From Rhodobacterales bacterium (GTDB lineage: Bacteria; Pseudomonadota; Alphaproteobacteria; Caulobacterales; Hyphomonadaceae), in the NCBI GenBank assembly GCA_014763715.1, contig JACXUV010000023.1, positions 1 through 60,903 of the forward strand: a stretch of DNA of 60,903 nt. Direction: 5' to 3'. The position numbers and the translations under genes were made by a program. Below are positions 9,985 through 20,743 of the stretch, in pieces. Positions within the stretch are counted from its first letter, which is position 1; each line of letters starts with the position of its first letter. Below the pieces are notes generated by a model that was not told the origin of the DNA, searched no databases, and worked only from the letters and a program-made list of their open reading frames with translations.

Positions 9985-10575
9985 TTATTCTGCCGATGGA
10001 ACCTTTGCGAGAAAGTTCTTGAGCAGGGCATGACCGTGCTCTGTCAGGATGCTTTCCGGGTGAAACTGCACCCCATACACAGGCCGCGTCTTGTGATGCA
10101 GGGCCATGATCTCGCCGTCGTCGGTAAAGGCGTCAGCCACCAGGTCTTCCGGCAGGTCCTCCGGACGTACGGCCAGCGAGTGATAGCGAACCACGCTGTA
10201 TGTTTCAGGCAGTCCCTCGAAAAGGTCGCCACCCTTCTGGTGGATATCCGACAGTTTCCCGTGGCGGATTTCCTTGGCGCCTATGACTTTTCCGCCAAAG
10301 GCTGCGCCGATGGACTGGTGCCCAAGGCAAACCCCCAGAATGGGCATATCTTCCGGCGCCTGTTTGATGAGGTCGACGCAAATGCCTGCCTCGTTCGGGG
10401 TGCAAGGGCCGGGGGAGAGAAGAATACCGTCAGCCCCGCTTGCGAGCGCCTCTTCCACCGTCAGTTCGTCATTGCGCACAACGGTCGTGTCCGCACCCAG
10501 CTCCTCGAGATAGTGAACGAGGTTCCAGGTGAAGCTGTCGTAATTGTCTATGACGAGGATTTTCTTCCGGCTCAT
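9985..10575 (-). CDS. trpG: Anthranilate synthase component II (glutamine amidotransferase)
   Basis: A 196-residue class I amidotransferase supplying ammonia to TrpE. The nucleophile is Cys83 in LGVCLGHQ and the His-Glu dyad is in QFHPES. The N-terminus ILVIDNYDSFTWNL is diagnostic of TrpG/PabA. It overlaps the trpE stop by four bases (ATGA), so the two subunits are translationally coupled. A PabA double role in folate synthesis is possible, but the position behind trpE makes anthranilate synthesis the main role. Confidence 0.96.
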   Translation of the reverse strand: MSRKKILVIDNYDSFTWNLVHYLEELGADTTVVRNDELTVEEALASGADGILLSPGPCTPNEAGICVDLIKQAPEDMPILGVCLGHQSIGAAFGGKVIGAKEIRHGKLSDIHQKGGDLFEGLPETYSVVRYHSLAVRPEDLPEDLVADAFTDDGEIMALHHKTRPVYGVQFHPESILTEHGHALLKNFLAKVPSAE

Positions 10576-11999
10576 TGGTCGAACTCATAGGTTGCCGCCA
10601 GTTCGGCCGCGCGCTTCAGGGCGCCGGCTTTGTGCTGGGTCTCATCATATTCGTATTGCGGGTCTGAATCGAGCACGACCCCGCCGCCGGCCTGGATGTG
10701 CAGCTGCCCATCTTTGAGCACCGCAGTGCGCAGAGCGATACAAGTGTCGAGATCGCCGTTCCAGCCGAAATAGCCTACCGCGCCGCCATAAATGCCGCGG
10801 GCGTGGGTTTCCATCTCGTCGATGATCTGCATGGCACGGATCTTCGGCGCGCCGGAAACGGTGCCTGCCGGAAAGCCAGCAAAGAGTGCATCCACCGCAT
10901 CAAGCCCTTCGCGCAGGTCGCCTTCGACATGGCTGACGATGTGCATGACGTGACTGTAGCGCTCTACGATAAACTGTTCCGTGACCTGAACGCTTCCGAA
11001 AGCAGCTACGCGGCCCACATCATTACGCCCGAGGTCCAGCAGCATCAGGTGTTCTGCAATTTCTTTCGGATCGTTCAGCAAGCCTTCCGCCCGTTTCGCA
11101 TCTTCCACCGGATCTCCGGAGCGGGGACGGGTGCCGGCGATCGGACGGATGGCCACGCGGCCATCACGCACGCGCACCAGAATTTCCGGGCTGGAGCCGA
11201 CAAGGCGAACATCACCAAGATTCATGTGGAACATGAACGCAGACGGATTAAGCCGGCGCAGGGCCCGGTAAAAGCTGATCGACTTCTTGCTGAAGGGCGT
11301 TGAAAAGCGCTGACTGGGCACGACCTGAAAGATGTCTCCCGCCTTGATGTATTCCCGGCATGCTTCGACGATTTCGAAGTAGCGTTCCTTGCTTGTATTC
11401 GAGACGAGTTCCACCGGTTCAGCGGCCTGGTCTGCAGGAGGCAACACCGGCAGCGCCTGAAGCCGGCGCTCAATATCGTCGAGCTGCCTGTTGATTTCGT
11501 CTTCATTACCACCTTGGACCCGACCGATCAGTAGCAGTTCCTGGTAGATGTGGTCAAAGACGATCACGACCCCCGGGATCACAAGCAACGCCTCAGGCAC
11601 GTCCAGCACATCCGGCTTCGTGATCGATACCGGCTCGACGTGCTGGATCATGTCGTAACCGACATATCCGAATGCCCCCGACGCCATGGGAGGCAAGTCC
11701 TCATCCGTCTCTGCTTGAGCAGATTTCACAAAGGCGCGCAGGGCTTCGACGGGTGTTCCGTGCATGCGCTTGGCATCGGCGAATTCAGCAGTGGTGGCCG
11801 TTTCGGCGACACCGTCAGAAATCCGGAACCAGACCTGAGGAGCGCCGCCGATGAAGGAATAACGGCCAAGCCGCTCACCGCCTGCAATTGACTCGAACAG
11901 GAAGCTGCCCGGTGCATCCACGCCCAGCTTCAGCATCGCCCCTACAGGGGTTTCGACATCCCCGATACGCCGGCGGACAATCAGCTTTGCCTGGCTCAT
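10572..11999 (-). CDS. trpE: Anthranilate synthase component I
   Basis: A 475-residue chorismate-utilising enzyme making anthranilate. The N-terminal feedback site is intact: LFES at residues 34-37 and RYS at 46-48 correspond to the tryptophan-binding residues, so the enzyme should be feedback-inhibited. The catalytic C-terminal half contains GTRPRSGDP, DLGRNDVGR and FPAGTVSGAPKIRAM. Its ATG overlaps the stop of the upstream PpiD-like gene (ATGA). I see no Trp-codon leader peptide because trpE follows that gene without a gap. Confidence 0.97.
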   Translation of the reverse strand: MSQAKLIVRRRIGDVETPVGAMLKLGVDAPGSFLFESIAGGERLGRYSFIGGAPQVWFRISDGVAETATTAEFADAKRMHGTPVEALRAFVKSAQAETDEDLPPMASGAFGYVGYDMIQHVEPVSITKPDVLDVPEALLVIPGVVIVFDHIYQELLLIGRVQGGNEDEINRQLDDIERRLQALPVLPPADQAAEPVELVSNTSKERYFEIVEACREYIKAGDIFQVVPSQRFSTPFSKKSISFYRALRRLNPSAFMFHMNLGDVRLVGSSPEILVRVRDGRVAIRPIAGTRPRSGDPVEDAKRAEGLLNDPKEIAEHLMLLDLGRNDVGRVAAFGSVQVTEQFIVERYSHVMHIVSHVEGDLREGLDAVDALFAGFPAGTVSGAPKIRAMQIIDEMETHARGIYGGAVGYFGWNGDLDTCIALRTAVLKDGQLHIQAGGGVVLDSDPQYEYDETQHKAGALKRAAELAATYEFDQ

Positions 12000-13912
12000 T
12001 GGTCTGACGTTATTGAAGCTTTGTAGGCGTTGTACGCCGCGTTGTTGACCTTGAGCTTGATGGCACTGGCCATTTCGTTCTCTGTTGCCGTTTCAAGATC
12101 GGCATTCAGTGAAGAGATGACATTACTCGAAGCGACGCCATCTGCAGCAACCAGATCCGCCGGGGAAGGGTCGTTCACGGCTTTCAGCTGAACGATCATG
12201 TATTTATCGCCTGTACGGTTCGGATAAACGAACACGTCGCCAGCCTTGCCGGAGAAGACCCCGCCAATCGCAGAATTCGGCAGGCCGCTTTCTTCAGCAT
12301 TCATGCGGGTTATCGCGGCAGGAGGTGCCTCAATGGCGGCCTTAACCGCTTTTGCCTCGGCTTCCAGTGTGGAGGCGCCCGTATCGATCCGGTCCTTGAT
12401 GCTGTTCACCATGGTCTGGGCGGCTTCACCCTCATTCCGCATGATCAGGGCCGCGCGTACATCATCCTTCACTTCGTCAAAGCTGGGCGTTGAGGGTGCC
12501 ACAATATTGCGTGTGGAGACGACATAGGTCGCGTCATTGGTCGAATACTGGCTCGATGTTTCGTCCACATTCATGTCGAATGCCTGTTTGAAAGCATCGC
12601 TTGCTTCCAGCAGGCCGATCATGGGCAGCCCGTCCTTCGTGTAGCCATTCTGATCGACAGGTTCGAAGGAGATGACCGGCACATTCAGCTCGCCGGCAAT
12701 CTGGTTGAGATCGAAACCGGCATTGATCGAACGGTCCAGCTCTTCAAGTTTGGCATAAAGGAGTTGCGTGGCCCGCTCCCGAGCAAGGTCTGTGCGGATC
12801 TGCTCCGATACGGTCTCGATCGGGAAGACGGCACCGGGTTGAATAGAGACGAGGCGGGCAACAAGCCAGCGCCCATCGCCCATATCCTTGGGCCCGAAGA
12901 GCGCACCGCTTTGCTTGCCCGGACCGAACATGGCATCGCGCAGCAACGGATCTTCCATGTCTGCCGCCAGAGCCGTTTTGGATTCGCGGGTCACAACACC
13001 CTGCAGAGTGGAGGGGTCTGCGCCGCCCGCGAGCGCTGCGAATGCATCACGCGCCGCGTCGCGGGTCGCGAACATCAATTCGACATAGGTGCGCTGTTCA
13101 GGCTCGGAGAAGCGTTCGGATTTACCCGCCTCATAGATGGTCGCGATTTCCTGTTCGGTCACCTCGACCTGGCTCAGATAATCGTCTGCCGACACCTTGA
13201 TGACGTCGATGGCGCGACGCTCAGGTTGTTTCAGGGCATCCAGATTCTCATTGTAGAAGGCGAGAACCTCTTCTTCCGTCGGTGCCTTAGGCTTCTCAAC
13301 GTCTGCGGCATCAAGGATGAACCAGGCCACATCGCGCGATTCGGCGAGATACCGTGATTGGATGGCTTTGAGGGCCTCCGGCATCATCAGGCCGGCCGTT
13401 GTGCCGGTTTGAAGCGCCTTGAGGGTGAGATCGCTTTTCAGCTGGTCTTCGAATTCAGCCTGGGAGAAGCGGTTCTGCGCCAGAACACGCTGATATGTTG
13501 CAAGGTCGAGTTCGCCGGTCAGCGGGTTTTTGAAGGCGTCTTCCTTCTTGAGTTCTGCCACGACGGCATCCGTTGAAGGTTCAATGCCGATCTTGGAGGC
13601 AAAGCCGAGCATAGTCGTTTGCGACTGCTGTAGCTGGAACACCTGATCCACCATGCCGCGATTCACGGCCTCTTCCTTGGTGATGGGGCTATCGGACTGC
13701 TGATTCACGTTCCGCAGGAGCACTTCGATCCGGCGGTCAAAGGCATCGACGGGTACGGAAGCGCTGCCGGCGGCCATCAGGTCGGACCCCAGACCATTGC
13801 GGACCTGGTTGAAGATATTCTCAACACCCCACAGCGCCATCCCGACGACAATGATCATGGCGATCAACTTGCCAACAAAGGATTGCGTCAGGCTTTTCAT
13901 GAGCGCGAGCAT
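11996..13912 (-). CDS. ppiD: PpiD/SurA-type periplasmic foldase, membrane-anchored
   Basis: A 638-residue protein with one N-terminal transmembrane anchor (KLIAMIIVVGMALWGVENIF), a SurA_N-like helical region (residues 35-180), a parvulin-like region around 240-370 and a C-terminal region typical of PpiD. PpiD-like proteins stand at the SecYEG exit and assist folding of newly exported proteins; the isomerase centre is often inactive, and I cannot tell from sequence whether it is active here. The gene is first in the run ppiD-trpE-trpG-trpD-trpC-lexA, a conserved alphaproteobacterial order. It is divergent from tpiA over 83 bases. Confidence 0.85.
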   Translation of the reverse strand: MLALMKSLTQSFVGKLIAMIIVVGMALWGVENIFNQVRNGLGSDLMAAGSASVPVDAFDRRIEVLLRNVNQQSDSPITKEEAVNRGMVDQVFQLQQSQTTMLGFASKIGIEPSTDAVVAELKKEDAFKNPLTGELDLATYQRVLAQNRFSQAEFEDQLKSDLTLKALQTGTTAGLMMPEALKAIQSRYLAESRDVAWFILDAADVEKPKAPTEEEVLAFYNENLDALKQPERRAIDVIKVSADDYLSQVEVTEQEIATIYEAGKSERFSEPEQRTYVELMFATRDAARDAFAALAGGADPSTLQGVVTRESKTALAADMEDPLLRDAMFGPGKQSGALFGPKDMGDGRWLVARLVSIQPGAVFPIETVSEQIRTDLARERATQLLYAKLEELDRSINAGFDLNQIAGELNVPVISFEPVDQNGYTKDGLPMIGLLEASDAFKQAFDMNVDETSSQYSTNDATYVVSTRNIVAPSTPSFDEVKDDVRAALIMRNEGEAAQTMVNSIKDRIDTGASTLEAEAKAVKAAIEAPPAAITRMNAEESGLPNSAIGGVFSGKAGDVFVYPNRTGDKYMIVQLKAVNDPSPADLVAADGVASSNVISSLNADLETATENEMASAIKLKVNNAAYNAYKASITSDQ

Positions 13913-13995
13913 GAGGCGTGTACTTTCAACTATTTGCAGGATGGCTCAGTGCTTGCTAGGCGACCCGGCTAAGTCAATCAAGATAGGTAACGCTG

Positions 13996-14739
13996 ATGTC
14001 ACGGACACTGATAGCCGGAAACTGGAAGATGAACGGGCTACGCGCCTCCCTTGTGGAAATCCTGGCCATTGCCGGTGGGGTGACGCCAGCGAAGGAAAAT
14101 GTGGAAGCCTTGATCTGCGTTCCGGCCACGCTTCTGATGCAGGCGGCTGATCAGGCGCGTGAAAGCGAGCTCCAGATCGGCGGGGAAACCTGTCACCCGA
14201 ACGAAAAGGGCGCTCATACAGGCGATATCTCAGCCGAAATGCTGGCAGATGCCGGTGCATCCTATGTCATTGTTGGCCATTCCGAACGCCGGGCAGATCA
14301 TGCGGAAACAAGTGAAATCGTGGCCGCGCAGGCAGCTGCAGCCCTGCGTGCTGGCATCAAACCGATCATCTGTGTGGGCGAAACGGCAGCCGAACGCGAC
14401 AGTGGCAAGGCCATTGAAGTCGTGACCGGCATGCTGCAGGCATCGCTTCCGGAAGGGGCCCCGGCAGAGAATCTCGTCATTGCCTACGAACCCGTCTGGG
14501 CGATTGGCACGGGCAATGTCGCGACGGTTGAGGCCGTCGATGAAATGCACACCGCACTGCGCAGCACTCTGGTTGAGATCTTTGGCGCGAAAGCAGAGCT
14601 TATCCCGATCCTCTATGGCGGCAGCATGAAGCCGGATAATGCCGCGGCTCTTCTGGCTGTAAAAAACGTCAATGGCGGCCTGATTGGCGGCGCAAGCTTG
14701 AAGGCGGCCGATTTCCTCGCCATCTACGCAGAAGCTTGA
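13996..14739 (+). CDS. tpiA: Triosephosphate isomerase
   Basis: A 247-residue TIM barrel interconverting DHAP and glyceraldehyde-3-phosphate. Visible active-site elements are the N-terminal AGNWKMNG (Asn and Lys), the His motif IVGHSERR, the catalytic Glu in AYEPVWAIGTG, and the phosphate-binding LYGGSMKPDN. The start MSRTLIAGNWKMNG matches the family N-terminus. It is followed by secG and pyrG on the same strand, a common alphaproteobacterial order. Confidence 0.97.
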   Translation: MSRTLIAGNWKMNGLRASLVEILAIAGGVTPAKENVEALICVPATLLMQAADQARESELQIGGETCHPNEKGAHTGDISAEMLADAGASYVIVGHSERRADHAETSEIVAAQAAAALRAGIKPIICVGETAAERDSGKAIEVVTGMLQASLPEGAPAENLVIAYEPVWAIGTGNVATVEAVDEMHTALRSTLVEIFGAKAELIPILYGGSMKPDNAAALLAVKNVNGGLIGGASLKAADFLAIYAEA

Positions 14740-14827
14740 ATTCTCCCAGTCTGACTGAAGGCAGCACTTGGCCTGCGGCCGCATTGCCTATATGCGGGCG
14801 CCTTGGACGAAACGTATCGGATTTGTC

Positions 14828-15307
14828 ATGCAGAACGTTATCCTCGTGATTCACATCCTCGCCTGCCTGGTCATGATCGGGCTGGTGCTGGTTCAGAAGT
14901 CGGAAGGCGGCGGTCTTGGTATCGGCGGTGGGGGCGGTGGCGCCAACTCGCTGCTCTCAGGCCGTGGTGCAGCCGGCGCTGTGGTGCGCTCGACGATTAT
15001 CTTTGGTGCAATCTTCTTCATCACCAGCCTTGCATTGACGACTCTTGCTAATCGCGGCCGCGACAGCCGTTCGGATGTTGAGCGCGTGCTTGCCCCGGAA
15101 GAGGGGATTCCAGCGCCGACAGACCCGACAGACCTGTTCGATCCGTCCGCTCCGCTGCTGTCCGGTCAGGCGGGCCTGTCCGATGACAGCATCGCTGCTC
15201 CTGAAGCCGCGCCTGAGGCGGCCCCGGAAACCGCGACTGACCAGACAGCGGATACGGTTCAGCCCGAACCGGAGATGCCTGCCCCTGAAAGCGGAAATCC
15301 CCAATAA
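14828..15307 (+). CDS. secG: Preprotein translocase subunit SecG
   Basis: A 159-residue SecG with the conserved N-terminal helix MQNVILVIHILACLVMIGLV, the VQKSEGGGLGIGGGGG loop and a second helix (IIFGAIFFITSLALTTLA). I start at ATG 14828 because upstream in-frame codons do not belong to the family. The C-terminal 85 residues are a low-complexity Pro/Ala/Glu-rich tail typical of alphaproteobacterial SecG. SecG assists SecYE in protein export. Confidence 0.95.
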   Translation: MQNVILVIHILACLVMIGLVLVQKSEGGGLGIGGGGGGANSLLSGRGAAGAVVRSTIIFGAIFFITSLALTTLANRGRDSRSDVERVLAPEEGIPAPTDPTDLFDPSAPLLSGQAGLSDDSIAAPEAAPEAAPETATDQTADTVQPEPEMPAPESGNPQ

Positions 15308-17008
<1,701 letters not shown>

Positions 17009-17054
17009 ATATCGAGTATTGAACCTATCGCACATTTCCCCTTATGGTGGCAGA

Positions 17055-17825
17055 ATGCGACGCGCATGGGTTTTTTCTTTCTGGCTCTTATGCCTTGCGA
17101 CAATGATTGCGTCAGCGCAGGTTCCAGATGACCTAGAGGGAGACCAAGCAGCTCCGGAAGATGTTGTCGATCAATTCGAGAGAATCTGTATCACAAGTGA
17201 AGGCAATCTCTCCAACGCTTGGGAACTGGCTTTAGCTTCTGGCTGGACTGCAGCATCAGACGTTCCATTTGAACAGTATTTCTGGGGCGTTATGCCCTAT
17301 CATCGGGTCGGATTGACGGCAGAAAACCACCCCGGGATCGTGCTGCTACTGAGCGCTCAGGGGAATGTCACACGCGATCAGAGAACTGCCCTAAAAGCTG
17401 GTCAGCGCCCCTCATCAAACCCGATCGCAGCCAAAACACTTCTGGAGACTTCAAAGCTGCTGGGACGGCCCGAACCCGGTTGGATCGGTGGCACTGAATG
17501 CATGATCTCCGGCCGGGTTCACGACATGGGTTTTTTGTACCCAATAGCTGAACCCCTAATTCACCCGCCAGGTATTGAAGGAAAACGGCTTGTGTATAGC
17601 CGGACAGGAAGAACTGATCATGTGGGGGCTTATGAGGTTATCTATCAGAACCTTGGCTCCCACGTGAATCTGAATATCGGATATCGTGCCCCGGATGGAT
17701 CAGGTGGCTTTCACCTTACTTACAGTCACGCAATCAGCCTGGACGACCCAGTAGAAATCTACACTCTTCCGATCTGGCAGGATGACATATCTACTGTTTG
17801 GACAGCTGGAACTGGCCCACATTGA
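17055..17825 (+). CDS. Exported protein of unknown function
   Basis: I do not recognise this 256-residue protein. ATG 17055 gives a clear Sec signal peptide (MRRAWVFSFWLLCLATMIASAQ), so the mature part should be periplasmic or outside the cell. The rest is globular, with two Cys (ICITSEG and GGTECMISG) that could form one disulfide. Third-position base use is visibly more AT-rich than in neighbouring pyrG, which may indicate a recent arrival. Its 3' end overlaps the convergent methyltransferase gene by 35 bases. Confidence 0.7.
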   Translation: MRRAWVFSFWLLCLATMIASAQVPDDLEGDQAAPEDVVDQFERICITSEGNLSNAWELALASGWTAASDVPFEQYFWGVMPYHRVGLTAENHPGIVLLLSAQGNVTRDQRTALKAGQRPSSNPIAAKTLLETSKLLGRPEPGWIGGTECMISGRVHDMGFLYPIAEPLIHPPGIEGKRLVYSRTGRTDHVGAYEVIYQNLGSHVNLNIGYRAPDGSGGFHLTYSHAISLDDPVEIYTLPIWQDDISTVWTAGTGPH

Positions 17826-19014
17826 TGCGGCCATCCGTAAAGCCGGCTGCGCAATAGGCGAGATAGAAGTTCCACATCCTGCGGAATGGTTCATCGAAGC
17901 CCAAAGTCGCGATCTGGTCCCACGCCCCATTGAAGGCGCGGGACCACTCGCGGCAGGTCCGGGCATAGTCTTGTCCGAAATAGGTGACACCGTCGTGGCG
18001 CAGCCCCACGAGCTGGAACTGTTCTTTCAGCGCCTTCTCGCTGGGAAGCATGCCGCCCGGGAATATATGCCGCTGAATGAAGTCAACTCGCTTGCGGTAT
18101 CTGGGGAACAGCTGGTCATCAATCGTGATGATCTGCAGCGCGGCTCTTCGACGGTCCTTCAGGGATTCAAAGATCTTGCCGAAATAGCTCGGCCAGTATG
18201 ACTCACCGACAGCCTCAAACATCTCAATCGATGCGACACCGTCATATTGCCCCTTGTGATCCCGGTAGTCTTCAAGACGTATTTCGACCCGCTCACCCAG
18301 TCCTTCACGCTGCATGCGTTGCAAGGCGTATTCACGCTGAGAGGGAGAAATCGTAAGGCAGGTGACTTTTGCACCTCTTTGTTTGGCGGCGTATTCTGCA
18401 AACCCGCCCCAGCCGCAGCCGATCTCAAGAATATTGCTGGAAGGACCAGCACCGATCCGGTCACAGATGTTTCGGTATTTCGCCTGCTGCCCTTGCTCAA
18501 GCGACATGTTCGGGCTGTCAAAAACAGCCGAGGAATATGTCATCGAAGGATCGAGCCAGAGTGAGTAGAAATCATTGCCCAGATCGTAGTGGGCCTTGAT
18601 GTTCTTCCTGGCGCCTTCGCGGGAGTTACGATTAAAGAAGTGCCGGATCTTGTTCAGCCCTCGCACAACGGCACCGCCAACAGCTAATTTTCCCGTGGCT
18701 TCGAAATTCGCGGAGAAGAAACGCAATACTTCTGTCAGGTCAGGCGTTGACCATTCGCCATCCATATAGGCTTCCGCAAACCCGACATCGCCTCCCGCCA
18801 TGGCGCGTTTCACGAAATTGTAGTCATGGATATGTATGATAGCACTCGGACCGCGTTCTGCATTGGAAAACCGGATCTGACGTCCATCGGGCAGGTGGAA
18901 AAGAAGCATGCCGCATTGTGTCTTGAGGAGTGCAAAACAGGCAATCCGGAAGCTTGCCGGAACATTGCTCAGGGTCCGGATCGTGCTGGTCGAGGCTATA
19001 ATTGCTTCGGTCAT
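17791..19014 (-). CDS. cfa: Cyclopropane-fatty-acyl-phospholipid synthase family methyltransferase
   Basis: A 407-residue SAM-dependent methyltransferase of the CFA synthase type, which adds a methylene bridge (or methyl group) to unsaturated acyl chains of membrane phospholipids. Family features: HYDLGNDFYSLWLDPSMTYS, the SAM-binding loop ILEIGCGWGGFAEYA, and SIEMFEAVG. I prefer ATG 19012-19014, which has GGGAG at good spacing; an in-frame ATG at 19098 would add 28 residues. It lies just behind the photolyase gene on the same strand, an association frequent in alphaproteobacteria and consistent with a stress regulon. Confidence 0.9.
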   Translation of the reverse strand: MTEAIIASTSTIRTLSNVPASFRIACFALLKTQCGMLLFHLPDGRQIRFSNAERGPSAIIHIHDYNFVKRAMAGGDVGFAEAYMDGEWSTPDLTEVLRFFSANFEATGKLAVGGAVVRGLNKIRHFFNRNSREGARKNIKAHYDLGNDFYSLWLDPSMTYSSAVFDSPNMSLEQGQQAKYRNICDRIGAGPSSNILEIGCGWGGFAEYAAKQRGAKVTCLTISPSQREYALQRMQREGLGERVEIRLEDYRDHKGQYDGVASIEMFEAVGESYWPSYFGKIFESLKDRRRAALQIITIDDQLFPRYRKRVDFIQRHIFPGGMLPSEKALKEQFQLVGLRHDGVTYFGQDYARTCREWSRAFNGAWDQIATLGFDEPFRRMWNFYLAYCAAGFTDGRINVGQFQLSKQ

Positions 19015-19112
19015 GTCGGCTCCCTTCTTGAGTAGGGAATTGACGACATTGTGCCAGAAAGCACGAAAGAGTCCAAGAGCTCCGAAAAACGGCGCCATGA
19101 ATGGGTGGTGTT

Positions 19113-20549
19113 TTATCCGCTATCGCGTTGGCTTTTCAGGGTTTCGTAGGCATCAAGCGCTTGCTTGCGGCCCTCTTCGTGAGAAATGACCGGTTTCGGA
19201 TAATCCTCACCAAGTCGTATACCAGCGCGTTCAAGAATGACCTTGTCTGCAGCCCAGGGTGAGTGAAGAAGCTTGTCGGGCAGGCGCGCCAACTCCGGGC
19301 ACCAGCGTCGGACATATGAGCCATCCTTGTCAAATTTCTGGCCCTGCGTGATCGGGTTGAAGACGCGGAAATAGGGGGCAGCATCAGCGCCAGAACCTGC
19401 GGTCCATTGCCAGCTCGCCGGATTGGATGCCGGATCTGCGTCCACCAGTGTATCCCAGAACCACGTCTCGCCTTCACGCCAGTGCAGAAGGAGGTGCTTC
19501 GTCAGAAAGGATGCCACAATCATCCGCACACGATTGTGCATCCACCCCGTCGCCCACAGCTGCCGCATGCCTGCATCCACAATCGGAAAGCCTGTCAGTC
19601 CTCGTTGCCAGGCTTTCAGAGCCGCCGCGTCCCGCCGCCAGGGCATATGGTCGAAATCATGATTGTAGTTTGCCGTGGCAATGTCCGGGTAATGATAGAG
19701 CAGCACATAGGAGAATTCACGCCATGCAATCTCCGAAAGGAACTTCCAGCCGCCCCCCTCGCTGATCTGTCCCGCCTCCATGGCAGCGATGACCGCCCGC
19801 CAGACTTGCGCAGGTCCGATCTCGCCAAACCGGAGGTGAGGGGAGAGGCCGGATGTGCCATCTTCTTTTCCCGGCAAGTCACGTTCATCCGGATACGTGT
19901 TGACGGGCCCCGCGAGAAAGTCCTTCAAACGCTGGTGGGCGCCAGCTTCGCCAGGCGACCACAGCGGATCGAAGCTCCTCGACCAGTCCGGCTCACGCGG
20001 ATGCAATCCAAGCTCAGCCTGTGGGACGGAAGTCGGCTTCGGTCCCTTTAGGGACCTCGGGGCAGGCATGGCTGCCGGAGGTTCATATGAAGCACGCAAG
20101 GCCTTCCAGTATGGAGTAAAGACTTTGTAGAAACCGCCAGAGCCTGTTTTCAGCACCCATGGCTCGACCAGAAGGCGCGCATTGAAGCTCTGAACCTTTA
20201 TCCCGCGTTCCTTGAGCTTAGCCTTGATTGTCGCGTCGGTGTCGCGTTCGCTGGTTTCATACCGGCGGTTCCAAAACACCGCTTCGGCGCCCGTTTCGGC
20301 TATCACCTCATCCAGGCAGGCAGCGCTATCGCCAATCCGGAGGGTTAGATGCCCCCCCAGTCTCTCGATGTCCTTGCCCAGAGATTCGAGCGACTTGTCC
20401 AGCCACCACCTGGACGCGCCTCCCAATGGCCGCGTGGCTGCGGCATCATCGTGGACATATAGGCAAACCAGAGGCCGCCCTTTTGACGCTGCAGCAGCAA
20501 GTGCGGGATTGTCCGCGAGGCGCAGATCCTCACGGAACCAGACAATCAC
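19113..20549 (-). CDS. phrB: Deoxyribodipyrimidine photolyase (class I CPD)
   Basis: A 478-residue flavoprotein that repairs cyclobutane pyrimidine dimers with blue light. The N-terminal antenna-binding domain opens VIVWFREDLRLADNPAL. The C-terminal FAD-binding domain shows GFPIVDAGMRQLWATGWMHN, VRMIVASFLTKHLL and the ASNPASWQW segment typical of photolyases. The track start is a GTG (20547-20549) with no ribosome site at normal distance. A CTG at 20568-20570, seven codons upstream, has GGAG exactly six bases before it and would yield MSDALTPVIVWF; a stop lies a few codons further up. Confidence 0.93.
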   Translation of the reverse strand: MIVWFREDLRLADNPALAAAASKGRPLVCLYVHDDAAATRPLGGASRWWLDKSLESLGKDIERLGGHLTLRIGDSAACLDEVIAETGAEAVFWNRRYETSERDTDATIKAKLKERGIKVQSFNARLLVEPWVLKTGSGGFYKVFTPYWKALRASYEPPAAMPAPRSLKGPKPTSVPQAELGLHPREPDWSRSFDPLWSPGEAGAHQRLKDFLAGPVNTYPDERDLPGKEDGTSGLSPHLRFGEIGPAQVWRAVIAAMEAGQISEGGGWKFLSEIAWREFSYVLLYHYPDIATANYNHDFDHMPWRRDAAALKAWQRGLTGFPIVDAGMRQLWATGWMHNRVRMIVASFLTKHLLLHWREGETWFWDTLVDADPASNPASWQWTAGSGADAAPYFRVFNPITQGQKFDKDGSYVRRWCPELARLPDKLLHSPWAADKVILERAGIRLGEDYPKPVISHEEGRKQALDAYETLKSQRDSG

Positions 20550-20704
20550 AGGGGTAAGCGCGTCAGACAGGGAAAGCTCCGGTTGGTTCTATATACTCAC
20601 GGGTAGTATACGGCCCAGAGAGGCGTTTGGTTCTGCGGAGCCTGCGGCTTCGCCTTTTACGCACCCCCACCTGCGGCTATATCCAGAAAAAACCGGAGTA
20701 GAGT

Positions 20705-20743
20705 ATGACAGATTCCCTCATGACCGGAGCATTGCAGGGCTGA
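20705..20743 (+). other. Possible 12-codon upstream mini-ORF coupled to hldE
   Basis: ATG 20705 has GGAG six bases upstream (20695-20698) and reads MTDSLMTGALQG before TGA, which overlaps the hldE ATG as TGATG. The hldE start has no ribosome site of its own, so hldE may be translated by termination-reinitiation after this mini-ORF. Whether the peptide matters is unknown. Confidence 0.35.

Noticed and set aside
20212-20742. In-frame 177-codon extension upstream of hldE
   Set aside because: It lies antisense over the photolyase gene, has no homology I can see, and the kinase N-terminus starts at 20743.
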